Shown here one piece after another: positions 53,093 through 60,551 of a DNA stretch of 64,000 bases. A program made the position numbers and the translations under genes. Source of the stretch: Ornithinicoccus hortensis. GTDB taxonomy: Bacteria > Actinomycetota > Actinomycetes > Actinomycetales > Dermatophilaceae. The stretch is from NCBI RefSeq assembly GCF_006716185.1, contig NZ_VFOP01000001.1, positions 1,550,001-1,614,000 of the forward strand. Reading direction: 5' to 3'. The notes below the pieces were generated by a model. That model was not told the origin of the DNA. It made no database searches and worked only from the letters and a program-made list of their open reading frames with translations. Every line of letters starts with the position of its first letter. Position 1 is the stretch's first letter.

Positions 53093-53842
53093 TCAGATGC
53101 GGCGCAGCACCGCCGTGACCTTGCCGAGGATCACGGCGTGGTCGCCGTCGATCGGGTCGTAGGCCTCGTTGTGCGGCATCAACCACACCTTGCCGTCCTT
53201 GCGATTCAGCGTCTTGACGGTCGCCTCGTCGTCGAGCAGCGCCGCGACGATGTCGCCGTTGTCGGCGCTCTGCTGCCGCTGCACGACGACCCAGTCCCCG
53301 TTGCAGATCGCGGCGTCGATCATCGAGTCGCCGACCACGTTGAGCAGGAACAGTTCGCCATCACCCACCAGCTGCTTGGGCAGCGGGAAGACGTCCTCCA
53401 CGGCTTCCTCGGCCAGGATCGGACCGCCGGCGGCGATCCGGCCGACCAGCGGCACGTAGCTCGCCTCGGGCCGCGCGTCCCCGATGCCGGTCTCGTCGCC
53501 GACGTCCGTGACGGGGTGCTCCCCCGTGCCCGAGGGGGCCGCGCCGGCGCCGACGGGGCGACGGTATCCGGTGGCCTGGCCGTCGGCGCCCGGGACGACG
53601 ATCTCGATCGCGCGCGGGCGGTTGGGGTCGCGGCGCAGGTAGCCCTTGCGCTCCAGCATCTTCAGCTGGTGCGCGACGGAGGAGGGGGACGTGAGGCCGA
53701 CGACGTCGCCGATCTCCCGCAGGCTGGGTGGGTAGCCCCGGGTGTCGACCGACTCGCGGATCATGTCCAGTACCTTGCGCTGTCGCGCGGTCAGCGCGGG
53801 ACGCTCCTCGTCCCGCTCCGGGAACTCGTGGATCTTGCCCAT
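53093..53842 (-). CDS. lexA: SOS repressor LexA
   Basis: 249 residues. The N-terminal winged helix-turn-helix ([34 protein letters not shown], about 17-50) is followed by a linker with Ala-Gly self-cleavage site at 138-139 (GRIAAGGP) and the serine-lysine dyad Ser 173 (VVGDSMIDA) and Lys 210 ([10 protein letters not shown]). All catalytic residues are present. It is divergent from a LysM-domain gene, the arrangement of mycobacterial lexA/Rv2719c, and several TCGAAC-like SOS half sites lie between them. A GTAGGAGAAG ribosome site precedes the ATG. Confidence 0.97.
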   Translation of the reverse strand: MGKIHEFPERDEERPALTARQRKVLDMIRESVDTRGYPPSLREIGDVVGLTSPSSVAHQLKMLERKGYLRRDPNRPRAIEIVVPGADGQATGYRRPVGAGAAPSGTGEHPVTDVGDETGIGDARPEASYVPLVGRIAAGGPILAEEAVEDVFPLPKQLVGDGELFLLNVVGDSMIDAAICNGDWVVVQRQQSADNGDIVAALLDDEATVKTLNRKDGKVWLMPHNEAYDPIDGDHAVILGKVTAVLRRI

Positions 53843-53925
53843 CGTCTTCTCCTACCCCTCGGGCCCTGAAACGGCTGGTCAGCCGCTCTGTCGGTGGCGT
53901 CTGGTGTGCTTCCCGACATGAACAA

Positions 53926-53992
53926 GCGTACGAGCATTCGACCCGTCGGGCAAACATCTGTTCGACGCGGCGTGTCGACATTTCTCGTACGA
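53926..53992. promoter_or_regulatory. candidate SOS (LexA) boxes in the lexA/LysM spacer
   Basis: The clearest site is CAAAC-ATCT-GTTCG at 53951-53964, nine of ten positions matching CGAAC-N4-GTTCG. A second is CGAAT-GCTC-GTACG on the minus strand at 53927-53940, eight of ten. A weaker TCGAC...TCGTACGA palindrome lies at 53975-53992. They are placed to control both lexA and the divergent LysM gene. Confidence 0.7.
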
Positions 53993-54074
53993 CTGTGCTA
54001 CACATGAGACAGACGTTCTATCGCACGCATGTACGCGTCGAGCAGGACGACCGACGACAGAGCTGGAGGACACC

Positions 54075-54590
54075 ATGAGCGCAGCACCCGTACTGCACGA
54101 CCTGGCCGAGGCCCCGGAGCGCAGGGCCCCCCGGGGCGGCCGCGGACACCTGCGGCTGGTCCACGAGGGGGAGTTGGCGCAGGGGCATGCGCCGGTCGCG
54201 CCGCTCTCGGAGCGCGATCCGAAGGTCAGCCGTCCGCGGCTGCGCGTGCTCGCCGCCCCCGAGGTTCCGGCGGCTGCGGTCCGCGTAGCCCCTGCCCGCG
54301 TGGCCCCGGCCCGCGGGCGGATCACCCGTCGCGGTCGGCTGGTCCTGACCGGCACGGTGACGCTCCTGCTGGCGGTGACCGTGGCCGCGGTCATCGGATC
54401 GGTGCTCCCGGCGGGGGCCTCCTCGGTCGAGACCGTCGTGGTCCAGCCCGGGCAGACCCTGTCCGAGATCGCCGCGACACAGCTGCCCGACCTCTCGGTG
54501 AACTCCGCGATCGTGCAGATCCAGTTGGCCAACGACATGAACAGCCTGCAGGTGCAGGCCGGCCAGGTCCTGGAGATCCCGGGCAACTGA
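54075..54590 (+). CDS. LysM-domain membrane protein, likely SOS-controlled division inhibitor
   Basis: 171 residues. A cytoplasmic N-terminal region rich in Arg, Pro and Ala is followed by one membrane helix (about 92-112) and a C-terminal LysM domain (VVQPGQTLSEIAATQLPDLSVNSAIVQIQLANDMNSLQVQAGQVLEI). The layout and its position divergent from lexA match mycobacterial Rv2719c (ChiZ) and corynebacterial DivS-type proteins that suppress division during SOS. There is no separate hydrolase domain. GGAGGA precedes the ATG at seven bases. The function is inferred from synteny. Confidence 0.82.
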   Translation: MSAAPVLHDLAEAPERRAPRGGRGHLRLVHEGELAQGHAPVAPLSERDPKVSRPRLRVLAAPEVPAAAVRVAPARVAPARGRITRRGRLVLTGTVTLLLAVTVAAVIGSVLPAGASSVETVVVQPGQTLSEIAATQLPDLSVNSAIVQIQLANDMNSLQVQAGQVLEIPGN

Positions 54591-54745
54591 GCCCGTCCCT
54601 CCTGGGGAACCGACTGATCCGGGCCGTCCCGGACAGCGGAGCCCGGCCGAGAGCGAGGCTCGCGCGGACCGGCACAGTCAGGGCCCCGGAGGGGCGCTCG
54701 CACGCGATCGCGTGGGAGCCGGCGTCGGCTCGGCCAGCGCCGTGA

Positions 54746-55276
54746 TCAGCCGGTCGGCTGGCCGGGCTCCGTGCCCTCGTCGGGTTCGTCGTCGGACTCC
54801 ATGACCGCATCCCACAGGGCGGCCATCTGGTCGACTGGCAGGTAGAACCCACTGATGTTGGAGTCGAACATCAGGCCCTCAATGTCCGCCGAACTGTAGG
54901 CGGCGGCAGATTCGACGACCTGACGCGGCGGCAGGGCGATCGCCGCGAGGTCCTCGCCCTCGGCAATCATCTGCTGCTGGACCGCGAAGTGGCGTGCCCG
55001 GTGGCTGTCGGTAAAAGCCAGCAGCACCAGTTGCCCGTCGACCTCGGCCGCGGCGGGGGACTCCATCCCCTCCTCACCGACCGCGATGAACCACCAGTTC
55101 GGCAGGTTCATCGTGACGCTCCACAGGGCCGCCATGCCGGTGCGGTCCTCGGGTCCTTCGATCTGCTCGACCAGTCGGTCGATCTCCGACTCCCCGGGGG
55201 TCGGTTCACCGGTCTCCGGGAGCAGCGGATCCTGACCGGTCAGGTCCTCGGGCTGCAGTTCCTGGGGGTCGTTCAT
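54746..55276 (-). CDS. SseB-like small protein
   Basis: 176 residues. Acidic N-terminus (about 1-45), then a mixed fold with GQLVLLAFTDSHRARHFA and GLMFDSNISGFYLPVDQMAALW, which resembles the N-terminal SseB domain seen in small bacterial enhanced-serine-sensitivity proteins. No signal peptide, no membrane segment. It is divergent neither with nor from a known partner; the GH65 operon ends about 100 bases away. Function unknown. Confidence 0.5.
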   Translation of the reverse strand: MNDPQELQPEDLTGQDPLLPETGEPTPGESEIDRLVEQIEGPEDRTGMAALWSVTMNLPNWWFIAVGEEGMESPAAAEVDGQLVLLAFTDSHRARHFAVQQQMIAEGEDLAAIALPPRQVVESAAAYSSADIEGLMFDSNISGFYLPVDQMAALWDAVMESDDEPDEGTEPGQPTG

Positions 55277-55382
55277 GGGTCCACCTCACCACAAGACCGT
55301 GGGCAGCGCCGCATCCGGCGGGGGGCCGACAGGCCCTGAAGGGGCCTTCGCCGGCCTGGTCACGAAGGCTTTTCCGGCGTCG

Positions 55383-57818
55383 TCAGGAGGTCTTCGTCGG
55401 CGTCGTCAGGAGGGGGCCCTGGCCGTCGAGGGGCACGGAAACCTGTTCGGAACCCACGGTGTGGTGTTCGCCGCGCACGGAGACCTCGACGGTCTCGCCG
55501 TCCTCGACCCGGAGGACGATCTCGTCCTGCCGCACGGTGATCCGCAGGCGCGACCCGAGCCAGGCCATCGTCCAGGAGAGCTCGGGCCACTCCGCGGGCA
55601 GCCGGGGGTCGAAGCCGAGCTGCCCGTGGCTGTCCCGCATCCCGCCGAACCCGCCCACCAGGGCGCTCCACACGCCACCGGTCGAGGCCACGTGCACGCC
55701 GTCGGTGGTGTTGCCGTGCCGGTCGTTGAGGTCGACGAACAGCCCTGCGTAGAAGTAGCGCAACGCCAGGTCGGCATAGCCGACCTCGGCCGCCATGATG
55801 GACTGCACCACCGCGGACAGCGTGGAGTCCCCGGTGGTGATCGGGTCGTAGTACTCGAAGTTGGCCCGCTTCTCCTCCGGGGTGAAATGGTGCCCGGACA
55901 GGTACATGGCCAGCACGACGTCGGCCTGCTTGAGCACCTGGAAGCGGTAGATCACCAGCGGGTGGTAGTGCAGCAGGAGGGGGCGCTTGTCGGCGGGAGT
56001 GGTCTCCAGGTCCCAGACCTCGCGCTCGAGGAAGTGCGAGTCCTGGGGGTGGACGCCCACCTCGGCGTCGTACGGGATGTGCATGCCCCGGGCAGCGGCC
56101 GCCCACTCCTCCACCTCCCCGGGGTCCAGGCTGAGCCGGGCGACCGCACGGGCGTGGCCCTCGGGGTCGACCTCGGCCAGTTCGGTGATCGCCGACACGG
56201 CCGTCTCGAGGTTGTGCCGGGCCATCACGTTGGTGAACAGGTTGTTGTTGACGACCGTGGTGTACTCGTCCGGTCCGGTCACCCCGTGGATGTGGAACGC
56301 CTTGGTCCCGTTGCCCTGCCAGAAGCCGAGGTCGGCCCACATCCGGGCGGTCTCGACCAGGATGTCCAGCCCCTCATTCAGCAGGTAGCCGCGGTCGCCG
56401 GTGGCCCGGACGTACTTGTCGAGGGCGAAGGCGATGTCGGCGTCGATGTGATACTGCGCGGTGCCCGCCGCGAAGTAGGCGGAGGCCTCCAAACCGTTGA
56501 TCGTGCGCCACGGGAACAGCGCGCCCTCCTGGGCGAGCTCGTGGGCGCGGTTGCGCGCCGCGCCCAGCATCCGGTGCCGGAACTGGAGGGCGTTGCGCGC
56601 TGCCTGCGGCGTGGTGTAGGTCAGGAAGGGCAGCACGTAGATCTCGGTGTCCCAGAAGTAGTGGCCGCCGTAGCCGGACCCGGAGACCCCCTTGGCCGGC
56701 ACGCCGACGTTGTCCGCGCGGGCCGAGGCCTGGGCGAGCTGGAACAGGTTCCACCGGATCGCCTGTTGCAGGGCCGGCTGCCCGGTCAGCTGCACGTCGG
56801 ACCGTTCCCAGAAGGCATCCAGCCAGGCCCGCTGGTCGGCCAGCAGCGCCTCCGGGCCCGCGGGGACGACCCGGTCCAGGGTCCGCCAGCAGCGGTCGGC
56901 GAGTTCGCGTACCGGCACCCCCTTGGAGGTGTGGACCGCGACCGTCTTGGTCAGCGTGATGGGTTGGCCCTGCCGACCGGCGAGGGAGTAGACGTGCTTG
57001 GCGAGGTCCTCCTCGGCGGTGATCTCCTCGCTGTACTCGCACTCGGTCTCCAGGTGGTGCTCGGCGGCCACCGCGATGGTCATCCGGGACCCGTGGCACC
57101 GGTAGCCCAGCAGCATCCGGTCGTCCCGGACCTCGCTGGCCTGCGGGTCGAGCACGCGGCGGGAGAACTGTTCGGCCTTGCGCGGGTCCAGCCCCTCGCC
57201 CATGGCTGCCGAGCTGACGTGGTACTCGTCCGACCCGTCCTGCCGGTTCAGCAGCTGGGAGGAGATCACGACCGGGGCGTCCCCGTCCAGCAGCTCCACC
57301 TCCAGCTGCAGCTGGGCGACGTGCCGCTCGGTGAAGCTGACCATCCGGGACGACCTGATCCGGACCCGGATGCCCGCGCTGGTCGCCCAGATCACCTCGC
57401 GGCGCAGCGTCCCGTCGCGGAAGTCCAGCGTGCGGGAGTAGCCGTCCAGGTCCGCGTCGGAGAGCAGCAGCGGCTCGTCGCCGATGTAGAGCTTGATCGT
57501 CTTCGGGTCCGGCACGTTGACGATGGTCTGGCCGACCCGGGCCAGGCCGAAGGCGTCCTCGGCGTGCTCGATCCGCCAGGTCTCGTGGAAGCCGTTGACG
57601 TAGGTGCCGTGGGTGTGGGTGTCGCGGCCCTCCTCGGGGTTGCCGCGCATGCCGAGGTAGCCGTTGCCGACGGCGAACAGCGTCTCGGTCTGTCCCAGGT
57701 CGGTGGTGTCGTATGCGGTCTCCGTCAGTGCCCACTTATCGACCGGGAAGCGGGTCCGGTCCAGCGGGTCGACGGGGGCCGGAGGCAGGTGGGGGGAGGG
57801 GTACTTCAGGTGCGTCAT
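55383..57818 (-). CDS. GH65 maltose/trehalose/kojibiose-type phosphorylase
   Basis: Phosphorolyses an alpha-glucosyl disaccharide to beta-glucose 1-phosphate. 811 residues with the N-terminal beta-sandwich (about 20-300), an (alpha/alpha)6 barrel and a C-terminal beta-sheet cap. The general acid is Glu 518 in VTGPDEYTTVVNNN. The phosphate-binding region ASTGGVWSALVGGFGGMRD is present near residue 712, so it is a phosphorylase rather than a hydrolase. Its ATG overlaps the stop of the beta-phosphoglucomutase gene as ATGA, which gives the complete route disaccharide to glucose 6-phosphate. The particular disaccharide is not determined. Confidence 0.92.
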   Translation of the reverse strand: MTHLKYPSPHLPPAPVDPLDRTRFPVDKWALTETAYDTTDLGQTETLFAVGNGYLGMRGNPEEGRDTHTHGTYVNGFHETWRIEHAEDAFGLARVGQTIVNVPDPKTIKLYIGDEPLLLSDADLDGYSRTLDFRDGTLRREVIWATSAGIRVRIRSSRMVSFTERHVAQLQLEVELLDGDAPVVISSQLLNRQDGSDEYHVSSAAMGEGLDPRKAEQFSRRVLDPQASEVRDDRMLLGYRCHGSRMTIAVAAEHHLETECEYSEEITAEEDLAKHVYSLAGRQGQPITLTKTVAVHTSKGVPVRELADRCWRTLDRVVPAGPEALLADQRAWLDAFWERSDVQLTGQPALQQAIRWNLFQLAQASARADNVGVPAKGVSGSGYGGHYFWDTEIYVLPFLTYTTPQAARNALQFRHRMLGAARNRAHELAQEGALFPWRTINGLEASAYFAAGTAQYHIDADIAFALDKYVRATGDRGYLLNEGLDILVETARMWADLGFWQGNGTKAFHIHGVTGPDEYTTVVNNNLFTNVMARHNLETAVSAITELAEVDPEGHARAVARLSLDPGEVEEWAAAARGMHIPYDAEVGVHPQDSHFLEREVWDLETTPADKRPLLLHYHPLVIYRFQVLKQADVVLAMYLSGHHFTPEEKRANFEYYDPITTGDSTLSAVVQSIMAAEVGYADLALRYFYAGLFVDLNDRHGNTTDGVHVASTGGVWSALVGGFGGMRDSHGQLGFDPRLPAEWPELSWTMAWLGSRLRITVRQDEIVLRVEDGETVEVSVRGEHHTVGSEQVSVPLDGQGPLLTTPTKTS

Positions 57819-58579
57819 CCGGCACCGCCCTCGCCGCCGAGTTCGTCCGGATCCACCGGGTCGCTGGCCACGATGAGCTCGGCCAGGTCCGCGACGACGA
57901 GCTCGGCCCCGGCCTCGCGGAGGGCCCTCGACCCCGCCCCCCGGTCCACGCCGACCACCAGACCGAAGTCACCGGCGGCCCCGGCCCGGACCCCGCTCAG
58001 CGCGTCCTCCAGGACGACGCACAGGGAGGTCGGCACCCCCAGCTGGCCGGCGGCGTAGGTGAAGGTGTCCGGCGCCGGCTTGCCGGGCAGCCCGTGCTCG
58101 GTGGCCACGAGCCCGTCGACCACCACGGTGAACCGGTCGGCCAGCCCGGCCGTCCGCAGTACGTCGCCAGCGTTGCGCGAGGAGCTGACCACGGCCACCT
58201 GGACCCCGCACTCGGCGAGGTGGTCCAGCAGGAGGACGGAGCCGGCATACGGCTCGATCCCCTCGGTGTGGAGCACCTCGTTGAACAGGGCGTTCTTGCG
58301 GTTGCCGAGCCCGCAGACGGTGAGTTCGTCGGGGCTGTCCGACGGATCCCCGTGGGGCAACTCGATCCCCCGGGAGGCCAGGAAGGTGGCCACCCCCTCG
58401 TACCGCGGCTTGCCGTCGACGTGGGCGAAGTAGTCCTCGTCGGTGTACGGCTCCTGGCCACCGCGGTCGGCCAGGAAGTCGGTGAACATCCGGCTCCAGG
58501 CCCGCATGTGGACCTCGGCCGTGGGGGTCAGCACCCCATCGAGGTCGAACAGGGCTGCGTCGTAGTCGTCCCACTGCAC
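57815..58579 (-). CDS. beta-phosphoglucomutase-type HAD hydrolase
   Basis: 254 residues. HAD motif I is AALFDLDGVLTP (Asp nucleophile about 11), with the acid/base Asp two residues later, motif II is VAVVSSSRNAG and motif IV is VLEDALSGVRAGAAGDF. The cap domain includes FAHVDGKPRYEGVATFL, typical of beta-phosphoglucomutases. It converts the beta-glucose 1-phosphate made by the overlapping GH65 gene to glucose 6-phosphate. The GTG at 58579 lies six bases after TACGCT (58586-58591), so the operon mRNA is probably leaderless. The two proteins are fused in some bacteria, which supports the functional link. Confidence 0.92.
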   Translation of the reverse strand: MQWDDYDAALFDLDGVLTPTAEVHMRAWSRMFTDFLADRGGQEPYTDEDYFAHVDGKPRYEGVATFLASRGIELPHGDPSDSPDELTVCGLGNRKNALFNEVLHTEGIEPYAGSVLLLDHLAECGVQVAVVSSSRNAGDVLRTAGLADRFTVVVDGLVATEHGLPGKPAPDTFTYAAGQLGVPTSLCVVLEDALSGVRAGAAGDFGLVVGVDRGAGSRALREAGAELVVADLAELIVASDPVDPDELGGEGGAG

Positions 58580-58601
58580 CCGCCCAGCGTAGGGGACGGC
58601 G

Positions 58602-58619
58602 GGGGTGCCGGGGCACCCC
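58602..58619. terminator. hairpin downstream of the first HtrA gene
   Basis: GGGGTGCC-GG-GGCACCCC perfect 8-bp stem, 16 bases after the minus-strand protease stop and upstream of the mutase -10 box. Confidence 0.5.
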
Positions 58620-58635
58620 GTGGTCGGTCGGGACG

Positions 58636-60300
58636 CTAGAAGATGCTGAAGCTGGCGAACGCGCGGTCCAGCGCCTCCAGGTCCTGCTCGGTCGCCACGT
58701 AGGTCACCATCACCGCCGTGTAGGTCTGGTCGTGGTCGGAGGCGAGCAGCGTCACGACGAGACCGTCGGTGTCCTGGCAGTCGCTCCAGATCTGGTAGAG
58801 GCCCCGGTACATCGCATCGGAGAACTCCTCGGTGACCTGCTCGGCGCACACGTCCTCGTACGTGTAGTGGCTCAGGATGTCCCGCTCATGACCCTGGTAG
58901 GGCCGCAGGTAGAAGACGAGCCCGGGGTGGGTCCAACCGGCGCGGAAGGCCGCCATGTCGTCGGAGGCCCCGATGAAGGGCCACCCCTCCGGGGAGTTGT
59001 CCGAGGAGGTCTCGCGGTCGTTCCAGCGGACCGGGACATCGACCTGGATCGACCCAGTGTCGTCCACGACAGTCTCGTAGACGCCCTCCTCGTCCGGGGG
59101 GGCCGGGGTGTCCTCGCCCCCGCCGCCGGCGACCTCGTCCCCGACCTCCTCCGCCAGGGACAGGATCGGCTCCAGCTCGAGGTCGCCGTTGATCTCCCCG
59201 CGCAGCACCTGGGCGGTGTCCCAGCGCAGCACCTCCACGCTCAGCGTGTTGTGGCCGCTGGTCCGCACGACGTCGCAGTACTCGGCGTAGGTGCCCTGCT
59301 GGGCCATCGGCATCCCGTTCAGGGTGAGCACGATGTCCCCCGGCAGGAGGCCGGCCCGGGCGGCGGGAGAGCCGGCCTTCACCCCGGCCACCCAGATGCC
59401 GCTGATCGCCAGCTGGTCGTCGAAGACCGGCCAGCCGTTGATGCCCAGCGACTCGACGTCCCCGTCCCCCAGGGACTCGACCATCGGCTGGGCGAGGTCG
59501 GCGGCGATCGCCCAGAACTGGTTCGAGGCACCCTCGCGCAGCGCCCCTCCGGCGAAGTTCACCGCCACGACCTCGCCGTCCACCGAGATGAGGGGGCCGC
59601 CGGAGTTGCCCGGCTGGATCGTGGCGTCGTGCTCGATCGTGTGCGCGATCGAGGAGGACCCGGTGATGTCGCCGTTGGCCTTGGCCTTGGAAACGATCCC
59701 CTTGGTCAGCGTGTACTCCGGGTCGCCGAGCGGGAAGCCCGCGGCGTAGACGTCCAGCCCCGGCACCACCTCGTCGTCCGACCACCGCAGGTAGGGCACG
59801 GCACCGTCGACGTCGACCCTGATCAGGGCCAGGTCGCTGCACTCCGAGGCGCCGAGCACCGTGGCGTTGTAGCTGGTGCTGGTGTCCCCGCCGATGTAGA
59901 CCTCGAGGGTGCCCGCCCCGGTCACGACGTGGTTGTTGGTGACCGCCAGCCCGTCCTCGCTGATCAGGAACCCGCTGCCGGACCCGGCCGTGGTGGTCAG
60001 CCCGACCTCGGGGTCGCGCAGGGTGCCGGAGGCGATGATCTGGATGACCGCCGGCTGCGCCTCGTCGAAGCGGGCGATCCCGCCCCCGTCGTCCGGTCCC
60101 TCGGTGCGGTCGGCGTCGTCCCCGTCGGGCCCGGCGGTGGAGTCGGTCCCGTCCCCGATGGTCTGCACCTGCGTCCCCCCACCCGATCCGAGCTGCGGCG
60201 TGGCGGTCTCGGGTGCGCCTCCCGCGCAGGCCCCGAGCGCCAGGGCGATCGGCAGGGTGAGGGCGGGGGCGAGGCGCCTGGTGCGGTTCACGGTGCTCAT
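58636..60300 (-). CDS. trypsin-like HtrA-family protease lipoprotein, copy A
   Basis: 554-residue S1C serine protease exported as a lipoprotein: lipobox LALGAC with Cys 25, then a Thr/Gly/Asp-rich linker. Triad residues are His 124 (VTNNHVV), Asp 156 (CSDLALI) and Ser 233 (QPGNSGGPL). A PDZ domain lies at about 290-385 (GIWVAGVKAGSPAARAGLLPGDIVLTLNG). A C-terminal domain of about 150 residues with four Cys (DVCAEQ; IWSDCQDT and others) is not part of classical HtrA. It shares sequence along most of its length with the next gene, so the pair arose by tandem duplication. Probably extracytoplasmic quality control. Confidence 0.93.
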   Translation of the reverse strand: MSTVNRTRRLAPALTLPIALALGACAGGAPETATPQLGSGGGTQVQTIGDGTDSTAGPDGDDADRTEGPDDGGGIARFDEAQPAVIQIIASGTLRDPEVGLTTTAGSGSGFLISEDGLAVTNNHVVTGAGTLEVYIGGDTSTSYNATVLGASECSDLALIRVDVDGAVPYLRWSDDEVVPGLDVYAAGFPLGDPEYTLTKGIVSKAKANGDITGSSSIAHTIEHDATIQPGNSGGPLISVDGEVVAVNFAGGALREGASNQFWAIAADLAQPMVESLGDGDVESLGINGWPVFDDQLAISGIWVAGVKAGSPAARAGLLPGDIVLTLNGMPMAQQGTYAEYCDVVRTSGHNTLSVEVLRWDTAQVLRGEINGDLELEPILSLAEEVGDEVAGGGGEDTPAPPDEEGVYETVVDDTGSIQVDVPVRWNDRETSSDNSPEGWPFIGASDDMAAFRAGWTHPGLVFYLRPYQGHERDILSHYTYEDVCAEQVTEEFSDAMYRGLYQIWSDCQDTDGLVVTLLASDHDQTYTAVMVTYVATEQDLEALDRAFASFSIF

Positions 60301-60473
60301 CTCCTGTGGCGGTACCGGCCGGTGCCCAGTGACCCCGGCGTCCTGACTGCGGGTGTGACGCAGCCCACGTCACGGTCGTTCCCGCACATTCTGTCTTCCG
60401 GTCGGGGACCCGGCCCAGCGTCCCGACCGATCCCGAACACCGCGCCCGCGTGGCGCCGACCGCCGGGCAGCCG

Positions 60474-60529
60474 TATGCCGACCGCCAGACAGGGGTATGC
60501 CGTGTGCCCGACTCGGGCACACGGCATAC
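60474..60529. repeat. triple GTATGCC cluster with 17-bp perfect inverted repeat
   Basis: GTATGCC at 60473-60479, then GTATGCCGTGTGCCCGA (60495-60511) mirrored exactly by TCGGGCACACGGCATAC (60513-60529) around one base. It lies between the two HtrA genes, 23 bases past the stop of copy B, so it should end that transcript. Two copies of the window's over-represented 7-mer form the base of the stem. Confidence 0.85.
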
Positions 60530-60551
60530 GCACCGGCGGTGGGAGGGTGGG

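Noticed and set aside
1378-60529. GTATGCC as a strand-biased FtsK-orienting sequence
   Set aside because: The two orientations occur in similar numbers across the window, without a strand bias.
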